From the NCBI GenBank assembly GCA_035635555.1, contig DASQAT010000001.1, positions 109,029-173,028 on the forward strand: a stretch of 64,000 bases of DNA, read 5' to 3'. The position numbers were made by a program, and so were the translations under genes. The stretch comes from Candidatus Dormiibacterota bacterium. Lineage in GTDB: Bacteria; Acidobacteriota; Polarisedimenticolia; Gp22-AA2. Positions 23,776 through 32,319 of this stretch are shown here, in pieces (within the stretch, counting starts at the first letter, position 1; every line of letters starts with the position of its first letter). The notes below the pieces were generated by a model. It was not told the DNA's origin, made no database searches, and saw only the letters and a program-made list of their open reading frames with translations.

Positions 23776-24909
23776 CTAGAAAAGCGGCAGGCCGCAGACG
23801 GCCTTGCCGATGAAGTCGTAGAGCTGGTCCGTCGTGGGCGCCATGACACTCGCCGCCTGCGCATCGCGGAAATAACGCTCGACGGCAACCTCCCGGCGAT
23901 AGGCCGCCCCCGCGCAGACGCGCATCGACGTCGCCAGGACCTTGAGCGCCGTCTCGGCGGCGGCCGCCTTGCACTCGAGGACGCGCAGCATCGCGTCCTC
24001 GCGCCCCGATTCGACCGCGTCGATCGCGTCGAGAAGGAGGGCCTTGGCCATGTCGGTGTCGACGCGCATGCGCGCGATGTAGGCGCGGATCGTCGGGAAG
24101 TCGGCGAGCGCTGCGTCCATGTGAGCATAGCGGCTCCCGGACGCGTGGGCCGCGGTCCGCGCCACCGCCCCTTCCATCAGGCCGACCGAGAAGGCCGCGC
24201 TCATGAGATTGAATGCGGGCAGGACGGTCTGCATCATGATCGCGAACCCTTCGCCGTCATCGCCCAGGCGGGACGATTGGGCGATCACGACCCCCTCCGC
24301 CGTGACCGGGCGCGAGTCGTTGCCGCGCAACCCCAGCCCGTCGTAAAGGCTCGGCATGCGGATCCCCTTCGTGTCCGACGGGACGAGCCAGAGAGTGCTG
24401 GCGCCTTCCGCCTTCACCGGCCGGCTCGACCAGACGTAGGCGGTCGCGCGGCCGGCTGCAGTGATCCAGCTCTTCTGGGCGTTCAGCGTGATCCGACCGT
24501 CGGCGCCGCGTGTCGCGGTGCTCGTCGGCGCCCAGAAGTGGCTGCGCGAGCCCGACTCGGAGAAGGCGAGCGTGCTGAGGTGCCGCCCCGACGCGATCGC
24601 GCCCCGTACCTCGACCGGGCCATGCTTCTCGATGACCGCCGTCCCCGCGTAGTGCATCGTGAGGACCATCGCCGTCGAACCGCACTCCCGGGCCATGCAC
24701 TCGACCGCGAGCGTCGCGGCTCCGATCGTCATGCCCATCCCGCCAACCTCGCGGGCGCTGAGGAGGCCAAGAAGTCCCTCGCCCGCGAGGGCGTCCATCG
24801 AGGCCTTGGGAAAGGCGCCCTCGCGATCGACGGCCTCGGCGTGTTTCCTCGCGACGTCGACTGCGACGGTGTCGAGCTTCTTCCTGAGTGCGGGGTTGAT
24901 TTGTGGCAT
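23776..24909 (-). CDS. Acyl-CoA dehydrogenase-fold flavoprotein
   Basis: This 377-residue flavoprotein has the acyl-CoA dehydrogenase fold. The FAD/substrate loops are visible as TLAFSESGSRSHFWAP and LNAQKSWITAAGRA, and ARMRVDTDMAKAL and VERYFRDAQAASVM lie in the C-terminal bundle. In genuine dehydrogenases the last block is followed by a Glu-Gly-Thr carrying the catalytic base; here the sequence is MAPTTDQLYD, so that Glu is missing. It may instead be a monooxygenase or nitroalkane-oxidase-like relative. ATG 24909 has GGAG at a suitable distance; an in-frame ATG 10 codons upstream is less likely. It is first in the operon with the PhnD-like and ferritin-like genes. Confidence 0.82.
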   Translation of the reverse strand: MPQINPALRKKLDTVAVDVARKHAEAVDREGAFPKASMDALAGEGLLGLLSAREVGGMGMTIGAATLAVECMARECGSTAMVLTMHYAGTAVIEKHGPVEVRGAIASGRHLSTLAFSESGSRSHFWAPTSTATRGADGRITLNAQKSWITAAGRATAYVWSSRPVKAEGASTLWLVPSDTKGIRMPSLYDGLGLRGNDSRPVTAEGVVIAQSSRLGDDGEGFAIMMQTVLPAFNLMSAAFSVGLMEGAVARTAAHASGSRYAHMDAALADFPTIRAYIARMRVDTDMAKALLLDAIDAVESGREDAMLRVLECKAAAAETALKVLATSMRVCAGAAYRREVAVERYFRDAQAASVMAPTTDQLYDFIGKAVCGLPLF

Positions 24910-25065
24910 CGCCAACGCTCCATGATCGAACGCCCCCACCCGGGGCGTCCGACATCTGGAGCCGGCGTCAGCCTCGGCTGGGGGGCATTCGAAGGCGGGG
25001 CCTGAGTCCCTCAGGCCATGTGAAGGTTCAGATTCGTATCGATCTTTCCATCTACGTCCTCGCCG

Positions 25066-25088
25066 CGCGGGCCCGGATGGGGCCCGCG
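25066..25088 (-). terminator. Strong GC hairpin downstream of Kelch gene 1
   Basis: A perfect 9-base inverted repeat (CGCGGGCCC and GGGCCCGCG) around a 5-base loop lies about 50 bases past the Kelch stop at 25139. No T-tract follows on the minus strand, so it may end transcription only with help. Alternatively it may sit in the 5' leader of the acyl-CoA-dehydrogenase-like operon, because TATAAT occurs just upstream (minus strand, 25107-25102) with a weak -35. Confidence 0.45.
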
Positions 25089-25138
25089 AGAATCACCCCA
25101 TATTATACGAAGCAGCGCCGGCTTCCGATGAGTTTCCC

Positions 25139-27640
25139 TCAGGGGCAGGCGCCCGGGGCCGCGGCAATCTCGGCATCCCGCGAGCCCTGCTGCGAGGATG
25201 TCCCCTCGTCGTAGGTGCCCGGCCCGCTGCAGACGTTGACCTCGCGCGCGAGATACCAGTAGGCGTCGCCGCTGGGCGGCTTCCCCCCATCGGAGACGGA
25301 ACGCCCGGCCTGGTCGTTGCCGAGACAGATCTCCGTCGCCGCCGTGAAGTTCCCGCCCGAGGACGCCAGACTCGAGATCCGTCCGCGCACCAGATCCCCC
25401 GCCTGCCCGCCTGCGAGCGGCGTCCAGGAAATAGTCGCCGAACCCCCGGAGCCCGTGACGGAGAGCTCCGGACTGCCGACGATCGGCGGAATCGAGTCGT
25501 CGACCACACCGTCGCAGTCGTCATCGACGCCGTTGCAGACCTCCCCCGAAGGGGGTCCGGGCGAGCATTGGTACTGGATTCCGCCGTTGACGCAGACCGT
25601 CCCGTAGGAGCGCTGACAGGCGCCGGTGCCACAGATGGCGCCCGGCAGGTACAGGCCGCCGTCGTCGAGCGGGCGCCCTTTGAATCCGCCCCAGACGATC
25701 AGGCGTCCCGGGCCGGAGAGGTATGCCCCCCGGTCGAACGACCGCGGGAGCGGCTCCCCCAGCGTGGTCATCGCCGACCAGGTGCCCGCCGCGTAGCGCC
25801 CGCCGCCGCCGATCGGGCGGCCGAGCGTGTCGTCACCCCCCCAGACCAGCATGTCGCTTCCGGTCCAGACCGCAACGTGGCTGCTGCGCGCGGCCGGCGC
25901 GCCGCTCTGGGGCAGCGCAAACCACCTGCTCAGCGCGGGGACGAAGCGGGCGCCATCGGCGAGCGCGTTCGACGCGACGTCCTGGCCGCCCCAGACGATC
26001 ATCTCGGTCCCCGTCCAGATCGCGCTGTGGTGCGCGCGCGCCGTCGGTACGAAGAGGGGGCTGACAGGCGCCCAGGTATTGCTCGCGGGATCGTATATCC
26101 CGCCCGTGTTGGTCACGGGCGCGGTCTGCGTCCCGCCGCCCCAGACGATCATCCTGGTGCCGGTCCAGATCGCGGTGTGAAAGACCCCCCCCGCCGGGGC
26201 GTTGGTCAGGGACGTGGAGCTCCAGGTGTCGGTGGTCGGATCGTAGACGCCGCCGGTTCGAAGGACGTTGCCGGCCGCGTCGAGTCCCCCCCAGACGATC
26301 ATCTTGGAGCCGGTCCAGACGGCCGTGTGGTACATGCGAGGCGTGGGGGCGTTGAGCGGGGTCGTCGGGTCGACCCATGCGCCGAGGGAGGGATCGTACT
26401 GGCCGCCGGTATTCGTTCTCCCCGAAGCCGTCGATCCGCCCCAGATGATCATGGTTTTTCCAGTCCACACCGCGGTGTGATTGAGGCGGGGGGCGAGGGC
26501 GCGGGCCAGCGGGAGCGCCGTCCACAGGCCGGTCGCCGGATCGTAGGTCGCCCCGGTCTGCGTCAGGCCCGAGGCCACAGTACCGCCCCATGCGATCGCG
26601 GTCGACCCGGTGCTGATGAGGGTGTGGCCGTTGCGCCCCTCGATGGCCGCTTGAGGAGCGATAGGGGTCCAGTTGTCCGGCTCGGAGACGTAGTCCTCGT
26701 CGGCCACGCCGTCGCAATCCTCGTCCACCAGGTTGCACGAGGCGTCGAGCTGGCCTGGATGGATCGCGGCGTTGCCGTCGTTGCAGTCCTGCGCGACGGT
26801 GTAGCCGTCCTGGTCCTGATCGCAGGGGTCCGGCCGACCGTCGAACGACAGCTCCATCCGGCCGAACGGATAGCACTGCAGGCCCCCAACCAGGGGGCTG
26901 AAGCTGTGCTTCACGAACAGGACGTACTCCTGACCCGGGATCAGCGGGAACCGGACCGTGCCTTCGGCGACGGCCCAGTTGACGGCCGGGACGAGTGCCG
27001 GATCGACACCGAGCTCGAGAAAGCCGTCGCTCGCGCCCGGATGGACGGTGGCTCGGCTGTAGAGCCAGCCGTTGGCGTTGGCGGAGCCCTGAAACGTCTC
27101 GTTGAACGCGACCTGCGACGATTGAAGGGGGGCGTCGGCGGCCGGGCACTTGTTGCCGCCGTCGCACGCGCACAGCCCGGGGGCCAGCGGGCAGGAGAAA
27201 CAGCTCGTCGGCACCGGGCAAGGGGTCGTGCAGGGGTAAAGGGCGGGATCGCACTCCGGGGGGACGAACGCGCCGCCGCCGCTGCCGCAGACGAGAGCGC
27301 GGCAGAACGTGTCCTTGGGGATGACCGCCACCTGCCCGACCGTGGGGTAGACATTGACCGGGCCGGTGCATTGGCCGGCGACGCAGGTGCCGCCGTGGCA
27401 GTTCGCGCTGGTCGTGCACCCCCCGATGTCGGGACACGAGCCAATGACGCGCGAGAACGTCAGGACGGCGTCGCTCCCGCCCGCCGTGAAGAAGGCGTAG
27501 ATCTTCTGGTACGGCTCGCCGTCGAAGGACCTGGTCAGGTTCTTGTCGAGCTTCTGAGCGACCGCCGGAGGTGTGAGCGGCAGGTGGAGGACCGCCACCG
27601 CGGCCCCCGCCAAGGCGATCCTCGCGACACACCGCATCAT
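25139..27640 (-). CDS. Exported Kelch-repeat protein with Cys-rich N-domain (7 repeats)
   Basis: This protein of about 833 residues starts with a signal peptide ending near PAVAQ. A Cys-rich N-terminal domain (about 30-290) is shared with the neighbouring gene at 27637. A MopE-type metal-binding motif (NLVDEDCDGVADED) follows, then seven Kelch-like units of about 50-55 residues with the core HTAVWTGxxMIVWGG and a following YDPxTxxW, enough for one seven-bladed propeller. A second MopE-type motif (NGVDDDCDGVVDDS) and a C-terminal Fn3-like module ending in Cys complete the protein. It is presumably secreted or on the surface, with unknown ligands. It overlaps the upstream gene by ATGA. Confidence 0.82.
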   Translation of the reverse strand: MMRCVARIALAGAAVAVLHLPLTPPAVAQKLDKNLTRSFDGEPYQKIYAFFTAGGSDAVLTFSRVIGSCPDIGGCTTSANCHGGTCVAGQCTGPVNVYPTVGQVAVIPKDTFCRALVCGSGGGAFVPPECDPALYPCTTPCPVPTSCFSCPLAPGLCACDGGNKCPAADAPLQSSQVAFNETFQGSANANGWLYSRATVHPGASDGFLELGVDPALVPAVNWAVAEGTVRFPLIPGQEYVLFVKHSFSPLVGGLQCYPFGRMELSFDGRPDPCDQDQDGYTVAQDCNDGNAAIHPGQLDASCNLVDEDCDGVADEDYVSEPDNWTPIAPQAAIEGRNGHTLISTGSTAIAWGGTVASGLTQTGATYDPATGLWTALPLARALAPRLNHTAVWTGKTMIIWGGSTASGRTNTGGQYDPSLGAWVDPTTPLNAPTPRMYHTAVWTGSKMIVWGGLDAAGNVLRTGGVYDPTTDTWSSTSLTNAPAGGVFHTAIWTGTRMIVWGGGTQTAPVTNTGGIYDPASNTWAPVSPLFVPTARAHHSAIWTGTEMIVWGGQDVASNALADGARFVPALSRWFALPQSGAPAARSSHVAVWTGSDMLVWGGDDTLGRPIGGGGRYAAGTWSAMTTLGEPLPRSFDRGAYLSGPGRLIVWGGFKGRPLDDGGLYLPGAICGTGACQRSYGTVCVNGGIQYQCSPGPPSGEVCNGVDDDCDGVVDDSIPPIVGSPELSVTGSGGSATISWTPLAGGQAGDLVRGRISSLASSGGNFTAATEICLGNDQAGRSVSDGGKPPSGDAYWYLAREVNVCSGPGTYDEGTSSQQGSRDAEIAAAPGACP

Positions 27641-28482
27641 GGCGCGCACACCGACGGAACGGTCGCGAGGTGCACGGTGATCGCCGCGTCGAGAGGACAC
27701 GGCTCGGACGACGGATACGGGGCGTAGGTCCACTTCAGGAAGAGCGCGTACTCCTCGCCCGGCAGCAGTCCGAAGATCCGGATCTGCGCCTGCCCGACCC
27801 AGGGACTCACCGGCGGCAGGCTAGTATCGGTATAGTCGGGTCCCAGGAACTTGAGATAGGAGCGACCGCTGGCGCTCACGGGCGACGCCTGCGACAACAC
27901 CCAGCGGGGGTCGGCGACATCCACGAAGGTGTCGGCGAACGGAAGGTCGCTGACCGGGGCGACCGGGTCGGTTTCGCTGCAGGTGTCGCACAGGCAGAGT
28001 CCGTTGACGTTCGAGGAGGGGTTGGTACACGAACCGCCATCGCACACACCCGTGGGGCAGGCCGCGGGGGGCGGTCCCGGGGCGCACGCCGCGATGTCGC
28101 AGAACCTCGATTTGCGCAGCACCGCCACGTAACCGACCTGGACCGATTCAGGGTAGCGGCAGAGCCCGTTCCGGCACACGCCGCTGGCGCACTGGCTCCC
28201 GCTCATGCAGGGCTCGGCGGGGACGGCGCAGTCATCGGCGGGATGCGCCAGAGTCAGAACGGCTTCGTCGCTGTCGGCGGTGAAGAAGGAAAAGAACGGC
28301 ACATACAAGCGTGTGTCGGTCGGGATCGTCGGGCGCTCGACGCGCTCCTCGACGACCCCCGCGGCGGCCGGCGCGTGGCCCGCCGCCAGAAGGCAGCCGA
28401 TGAGGGCGGCACGGACCGCCCGCGCGGCGAGGCATCCACCCCCGGTCGGCTCGCCTCGCCGCCGGGCCTCGCGCTCCATCAT
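27637..28482 (-). CDS. Exported Cys-rich protein, paralogue of Kelch-protein N-domain
   Basis: This protein of about 281 residues has a signal sequence (ALIGCLLAAGHAPAAA) followed by one domain, which aligns with the N-terminal domain of the downstream Kelch protein. Shared blocks include FFTADSDEAVLTLAHP against FFTAGGSDAVLTFSRV, VGYVAVLRKSRFCDI against VGQVAVIPKDTFCRA, and LLPGEEYALFLKW against LIPGQEYVLFVKH. At least ten Cys suggest several disulfides. The family is not one I recognise. The start may be ATG 28482 or the adjacent ATG 28479; the frame is open to 28548. It is translationally coupled to the Kelch gene. Confidence 0.7.
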   Translation of the reverse strand: MMEREARRRGEPTGGGCLAARAVRAALIGCLLAAGHAPAAAGVVEERVERPTIPTDTRLYVPFFSFFTADSDEAVLTLAHPADDCAVPAEPCMSGSQCASGVCRNGLCRYPESVQVGYVAVLRKSRFCDIAACAPGPPPAACPTGVCDGGSCTNPSSNVNGLCLCDTCSETDPVAPVSDLPFADTFVDVADPRWVLSQASPVSASGRSYLKFLGPDYTDTSLPPVSPWVGQAQIRIFGLLPGEEYALFLKWTYAPYPSSEPCPLDAAITVHLATVPSVCAP

Positions 28483-28538
28483 GCCTCGGTATTCCCGTAT
28501 CCGGAACATATATAAATGAAGGGAAAGCCACCCGTTTC

Positions 28539-28548
28539 TTGACGTCAA
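28539..28548. promoter_or_regulatory. Palindrome TTGACGTCAA between divergent exported-protein genes
   Basis: A perfect 10-base palindrome sits in the 137-base gap between the Cys-rich protein (minus strand) and the TPR-CHAT gene (plus strand). Each half supplies a TTGACG -35-like hexamer for its strand, but no well-placed -10 was found on either side. It could be an operator shared by both genes. Confidence 0.35.
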
Positions 28549-28619
28549 TATACGCCCAAACCCGGCAAGGGGGGTGGGAAGGAGTCTAGAATTCCCGGCA
28601 TGCGTAGGAAGATCCCTCC

Positions 28620-31600
28620 GTGTCTCGCATGATGAGCCGCGCCCGCCTCGTCCTGCTCATCCTGCTCGGGGCAGGACCGACGTTGCCGGCATCGGCCGCG
28701 GCGGGCTCCGCGTCGCCGCCCCTGCTCGTACCCGGTCACGAGCTGCGGGTTTCGCTCGACGGCGACGAGGGGCGCGCCGTCCTTCTCCGCCTGCGCGCCG
28801 GCGACCACGGTGCGGTGCGTCTCGTGCGGCAGACCGCCCCTGTCGCACTGGTCCTCGTCGATCCCTCGGGCACGGAGCGCCGCCGCGTCATCCGCGATCC
28901 GGCGGAGACGGCGGACTCGGACTGCCTGCTGCCGGCGAGGCCGGACACCGCCTGGGTGGCCGACGCCGCCGGCGCCTGGACGCTCAAGGTGCTTCCTCCT
29001 GCGGGCGCGGCCCCGGTCGAGGTGACGCTCGTCGCCGAGCGCCGACGTCCCGCGTCGGAGGCGGACCGGCGGGCATGGGAGGCGGATCTTCTGGATGCCC
29101 GGGTCACGGGGCTTCTCGACGACGGCCGGGCCGCCGACGCGGTGGAGGCGGCGCGCGCGCTGGTGGAGGCGCGCGAGCGGGAGCATCGCGGGGACCGGGT
29201 CGCCCTCGCGAGCGATCTCGCCTACCTCGGCCGCCGTTTCGCCCTCATCGGGGCCTGTCAGGCGGGGACCTGGGACGCCGCCGAGACCTACGTCCGGCGG
29301 GCGCTCCTCCTGCGTGCCGCAGCGCTCCCGGAGAGCGATCTATGCGTCGCCGAGAGCCGAAGTCTCCTCGCCTCCGTCCTGTACGCCCGCGGCTCATACG
29401 AGGAGGGAGAGGTCCTCGAGAAAGCGGCGCTGGCCGCGAAGACCGCGGCCGGACCGGCCGCCGCGCCGCAGCGGCGCGCGGGTCTGCGCGACGTCGGGCT
29501 CCTGCTGTTGAAGCAAGGCAAGTACACCGAGGCGGAGCCTTTTCTGCGCGGCGTCCTCGAAGCGATCGATCGAGAGCCCGCCGCCGACGCCGGGGCGCGC
29601 CCCCGCGCGCTCCAGGCCCTGGGCGAGCTGCTTCGCGCCCAGGACCGCTACGACGAGGCGCGCGCCCGGTTCCAGGAGGCCCGGACTGAGCTCGATCGTG
29701 CGCCGGCGCCCAATTTCGTCCGCCTGGCGGATGTGACCAGCAGCCTCGCCGGTCTCTATCTGGATCTGGCGGAATACGGCGATGCCGAACGCGAGGCGCG
29801 GCGCTTTCTCGACATTCTGGACGCCCACCCCGACGCCCTGACGCCGGAGCAGCGGGTCATCGGGCGGAACAACCTGGGGGAGATCTACCGGCGCCAGGGG
29901 CGACTCGAGGACGCCGAGCCGATTCTCACGGACGCGCTGGCCGCGGCCCGCCAAGCGCTCTGTCCCGAGAACCCGACGCTGCTGTTCTTCCGCAACAATC
30001 TGGCCATGCTGTACGCCGACCGCGGCGAGCGGGAGCGCGCGGAGGCGCTCTACCGCGAGTCCCTCGACGCCACCGAGCGCGCGCTCGGTCCCAGGCACCC
30101 GAGCGTCGCCCAGTGCCTGCACGATCTGGGCGGGTTCCTCCAGGCCTCCGGCCGCGCCGCCGACGCGGTGTCGCTCGCCGACCGCGCCCTCGCCATCCGC
30201 GAGGAGGTCTTCGGCCCCGATCACCCGGTGACCGCGTCCACGCGTCTGGAGCGCGCCCGGGCGCTCCTGGATTCCGGGAATCCGCCGGAACGGGTCCTGG
30301 CCGAGGTCCAGCGCGCCCGCACAGCGCTCGCCGCGAGCGCCGTCGACCCGGAATCGGAGGTGGAGGCCGGCGTGCTCGAGGCCGACCTGCTGCGGCGCCT
30401 CGGGCATCGCGATGAGTCGGTGGCCGCTCTGGAGAGGACGCTTCTGGGGATCGAGCGCCTCCGGCCGCGCCGAGGGGGCGGTGAGGCCACGCGGGCCGAC
30501 TTCCTCCGGCGCCATCTGGCCGACTACGACCGGAGGATCGCGTGGGCCGTCGAGAGCGGCGACGCGGCGGCGGCCTTCGCGTGGACGGAGCGCTCGCGGG
30601 CGCGCGCCTTTCTCGACGTCCTCACACTCGGGACCGGTGACGTGCGCCGATCCGTGGCTCCCGCTGAACGGACCCGCCTCGAGGCGCGCGAATCGGAGGC
30701 GGCGGCCGAGCTGGCGGAGGCGCAGGCGCGGGCCACGTTCGAGCGCGCCCGGGCCGATCTCTCCCGCGAGGATCGCCGGCGGCGGCTGGTGGATCTGGAC
30801 GGACGGGTGGACAGGGCGGCGCGGGCCCTGCGGCTGGCCCAGGACGATTTCCGCGCCCACAGCCCTCTGTGGCGCGACGCCATCACCGCCGCCGGCGGGA
30901 CGGTGACCGCTGAGGAGGCGCGTCGCGGCGTCCTGTTGCCTCCCGGCGGCTGGCTTCTCGAGTACCGCATCGGCGCCGAGGCCTCGTGGCTGTTCGCACT
31001 GCCGGCGGACGGCGGCTCCGTCGAGGCCATCCCCCTGGCTCTCGACGGCGACGAGGCGCGGGTGCTGGGCGTCCGGCCGGGTCCGATCACGACGGCGATG
31101 CTGGAGACGATCCTGATCGGCCGCGCGAAGGGGGGCGGCGTCCCATTGCTCCTGCGTCTGGCCTCACCGCCGTCATCGGTCGCCGACGACGAGGAGGAGA
31201 CCGTCTCTCTCCTGGCGGTCCTCCGGAGGGCGCTGATCCCCGATCGCCTCTGGCGCCGGGTGCGGCGCGCGCCCGAGGTGATCCTGGTCCCCGACGGTTC
31301 TCTCCTGATGCTGCCGTTCGAGGCGCTCGTGACGCGCGGCGGCCGCGACTGGCGCGATGCACGCCTGTGGCTCGATGACGGCCCGGTGATCCGCTACGCG
31401 GCGTCGGCGACGTCGATCGTCAACCTGGCGCGCCGGCCCGCCGTTCCGGCCACCGGTCCGCCGCCGGTCCCAGGGCGACCGCCCGCGGCCGCGTCCCCCT
31501 GGGTCCTGTCGGTCTCCGATCCAAATTACGGCGGGCGCTACCCTCCCCTGCCGGGCACGGCGAGGGAGAGCGCGGCGCTTCGTGACGCCTTCCGGTCGGC

Positions 31601-32147
31601 CGGGTTCCCGGACGCGGTGAAGGTCCTGGCGGGGGACGCGGCGAACGAGCCGGCGGTGCGCGCCGCCCTCCCCGGAATGCGTTACCTGCACCTCGCGACC
31701 CACGGACTGGTCGATCCACGGAGGAGCGATCTGCTCGCCGGCCTGGCGCTCGCAACACCGCCGGGCACGCCGCCGGGACCCGAGGCGGACGGCCTGTTCC
31801 AGTTGTTCGAGATAGACGCCACGCGCGTGGACGCCGAGCTCGTCGTCCTGTCGGCGTGCGACTCGGGCGTCGGGCGGCGCATCGAAGGGGAGGGAGTGTT
31901 CTCCCTGGCGCGTGGATTCTTCGCGGCGGGCGCGCGCCGCGTCGTAGCCACGCTCTGGCCCGTCTCCGACACGTCGAGCGCCGATCTCGTCGGCGAACTG
32001 TTCCGCCGCATGGCCGACGACGATGCCGCGGCCCGCGACGCACGGCCGGCGGTCGCCCTGCGCGACGCAAAGCGACTGCTTCGCTCCCGCCCCGACACCG
32101 CGGCGCCTTTCTTCTGGGCGCCGTTCACGTTCAGCGGCCTGCCGTAG
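28620..32147 (+). CDS. Exported TPR-CHAT domain protein
   Basis: This protein of 1175 residues has a signal peptide (about 5-27) and a beta-rich N-terminal segment up to about 145 (a region often found in Acidobacteria CHAT proteins). Tandem tetratricopeptide repeats run from about 150 to 600, then a helical stretch, and a C-terminal CHAT caspase-like peptidase domain covers about 960-1175. The catalytic dyad is intact: H1028 in LHLATHG and C1080 in [12 protein letters not shown] proteases cut at specific basic or other P1 sites and are usually switched by partner signals. Export makes this one a candidate envelope or extracellular protease. The GTG start has AGGAAG upstream; ATG 28629 is the alternative. 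Confidence 0.88.
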   Translation: MSRMMSRARLVLLILLGAGPTLPASAAAGSASPPLLVPGHELRVSLDGDEGRAVLLRLRAGDHGAVRLVRQTAPVALVLVDPSGTERRRVIRDPAETADSDCLLPARPDTAWVADAAGAWTLKVLPPAGAAPVEVTLVAERRRPASEADRRAWEADLLDARVTGLLDDGRAADAVEAARALVEAREREHRGDRVALASDLAYLGRRFALIGACQAGTWDAAETYVRRALLLRAAALPESDLCVAESRSLLASVLYARGSYEEGEVLEKAALAAKTAAGPAAAPQRRAGLRDVGLLLLKQGKYTEAEPFLRGVLEAIDREPAADAGARPRALQALGELLRAQDRYDEARARFQEARTELDRAPAPNFVRLADVTSSLAGLYLDLAEYGDAEREARRFLDILDAHPDALTPEQRVIGRNNLGEIYRRQGRLEDAEPILTDALAAARQALCPENPTLLFFRNNLAMLYADRGERERAEALYRESLDATERALGPRHPSVAQCLHDLGGFLQASGRAADAVSLADRALAIREEVFGPDHPVTASTRLERARALLDSGNPPERVLAEVQRARTALAASAVDPESEVEAGVLEADLLRRLGHRDESVAALERTLLGIERLRPRRGGGEATRADFLRRHLADYDRRIAWAVESGDAAAAFAWTERSRARAFLDVLTLGTGDVRRSVAPAERTRLEARESEAAAELAEAQARATFERARADLSREDRRRRLVDLDGRVDRAARALRLAQDDFRAHSPLWRDAITAAGGTVTAEEARRGVLLPPGGWLLEYRIGAEASWLFALPADGGSVEAIPLALDGDEARVLGVRPGPITTAMLETILIGRAKGGGVPLLLRLASPPSSVADDEEETVSLLAVLRRALIPDRLWRRVRRAPEVILVPDGSLLMLPFEALVTRGGRDWRDARLWLDDGPVIRYAASATSIVNLARRPAVPATGPPPVPGRPPAAASPWVLSVSDPNYGGRYPPLPGTARESAALRDAFRSAGFPDAVKVLAGDAANEPAVRAALPGMRYLHLATHGLVDPRRSDLLAGLALATPPGTPPGPEADGLFQLFEIDATRVDAELVVLSACDSGVGRRIEGEGVFSLARGFFAAGARRVVATLWPVSDTSSADLVGELFRRMADDDAAARDARPAVALRDAKRLLRSRPDTAAPFFWAPFTFSGLP

Positions 32148-32319
32148 ACGGGCGGGGCGCGGAATGGATGTCGGGGAGCCAATTGTGCTGGGGATGCGGC
32201 CATGCCTGGATCACGATCCCCCTGCTGGCCTGGCTGGCCCGAATTATAGGTGCCGTTCTTGCACGCTGCCATGGCTCACACCAGGCACGCGAGGCGAACC
32301 GTCTATAATCGTCGGCTCC

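Noticed and set aside
32304..32309. TATAAT 11 bases before the kinase ATG as a leaderless promoter
   Set aside because: No -35-like hexamer at 16-18 bases; recorded only as a weak hint in the kinase entry.
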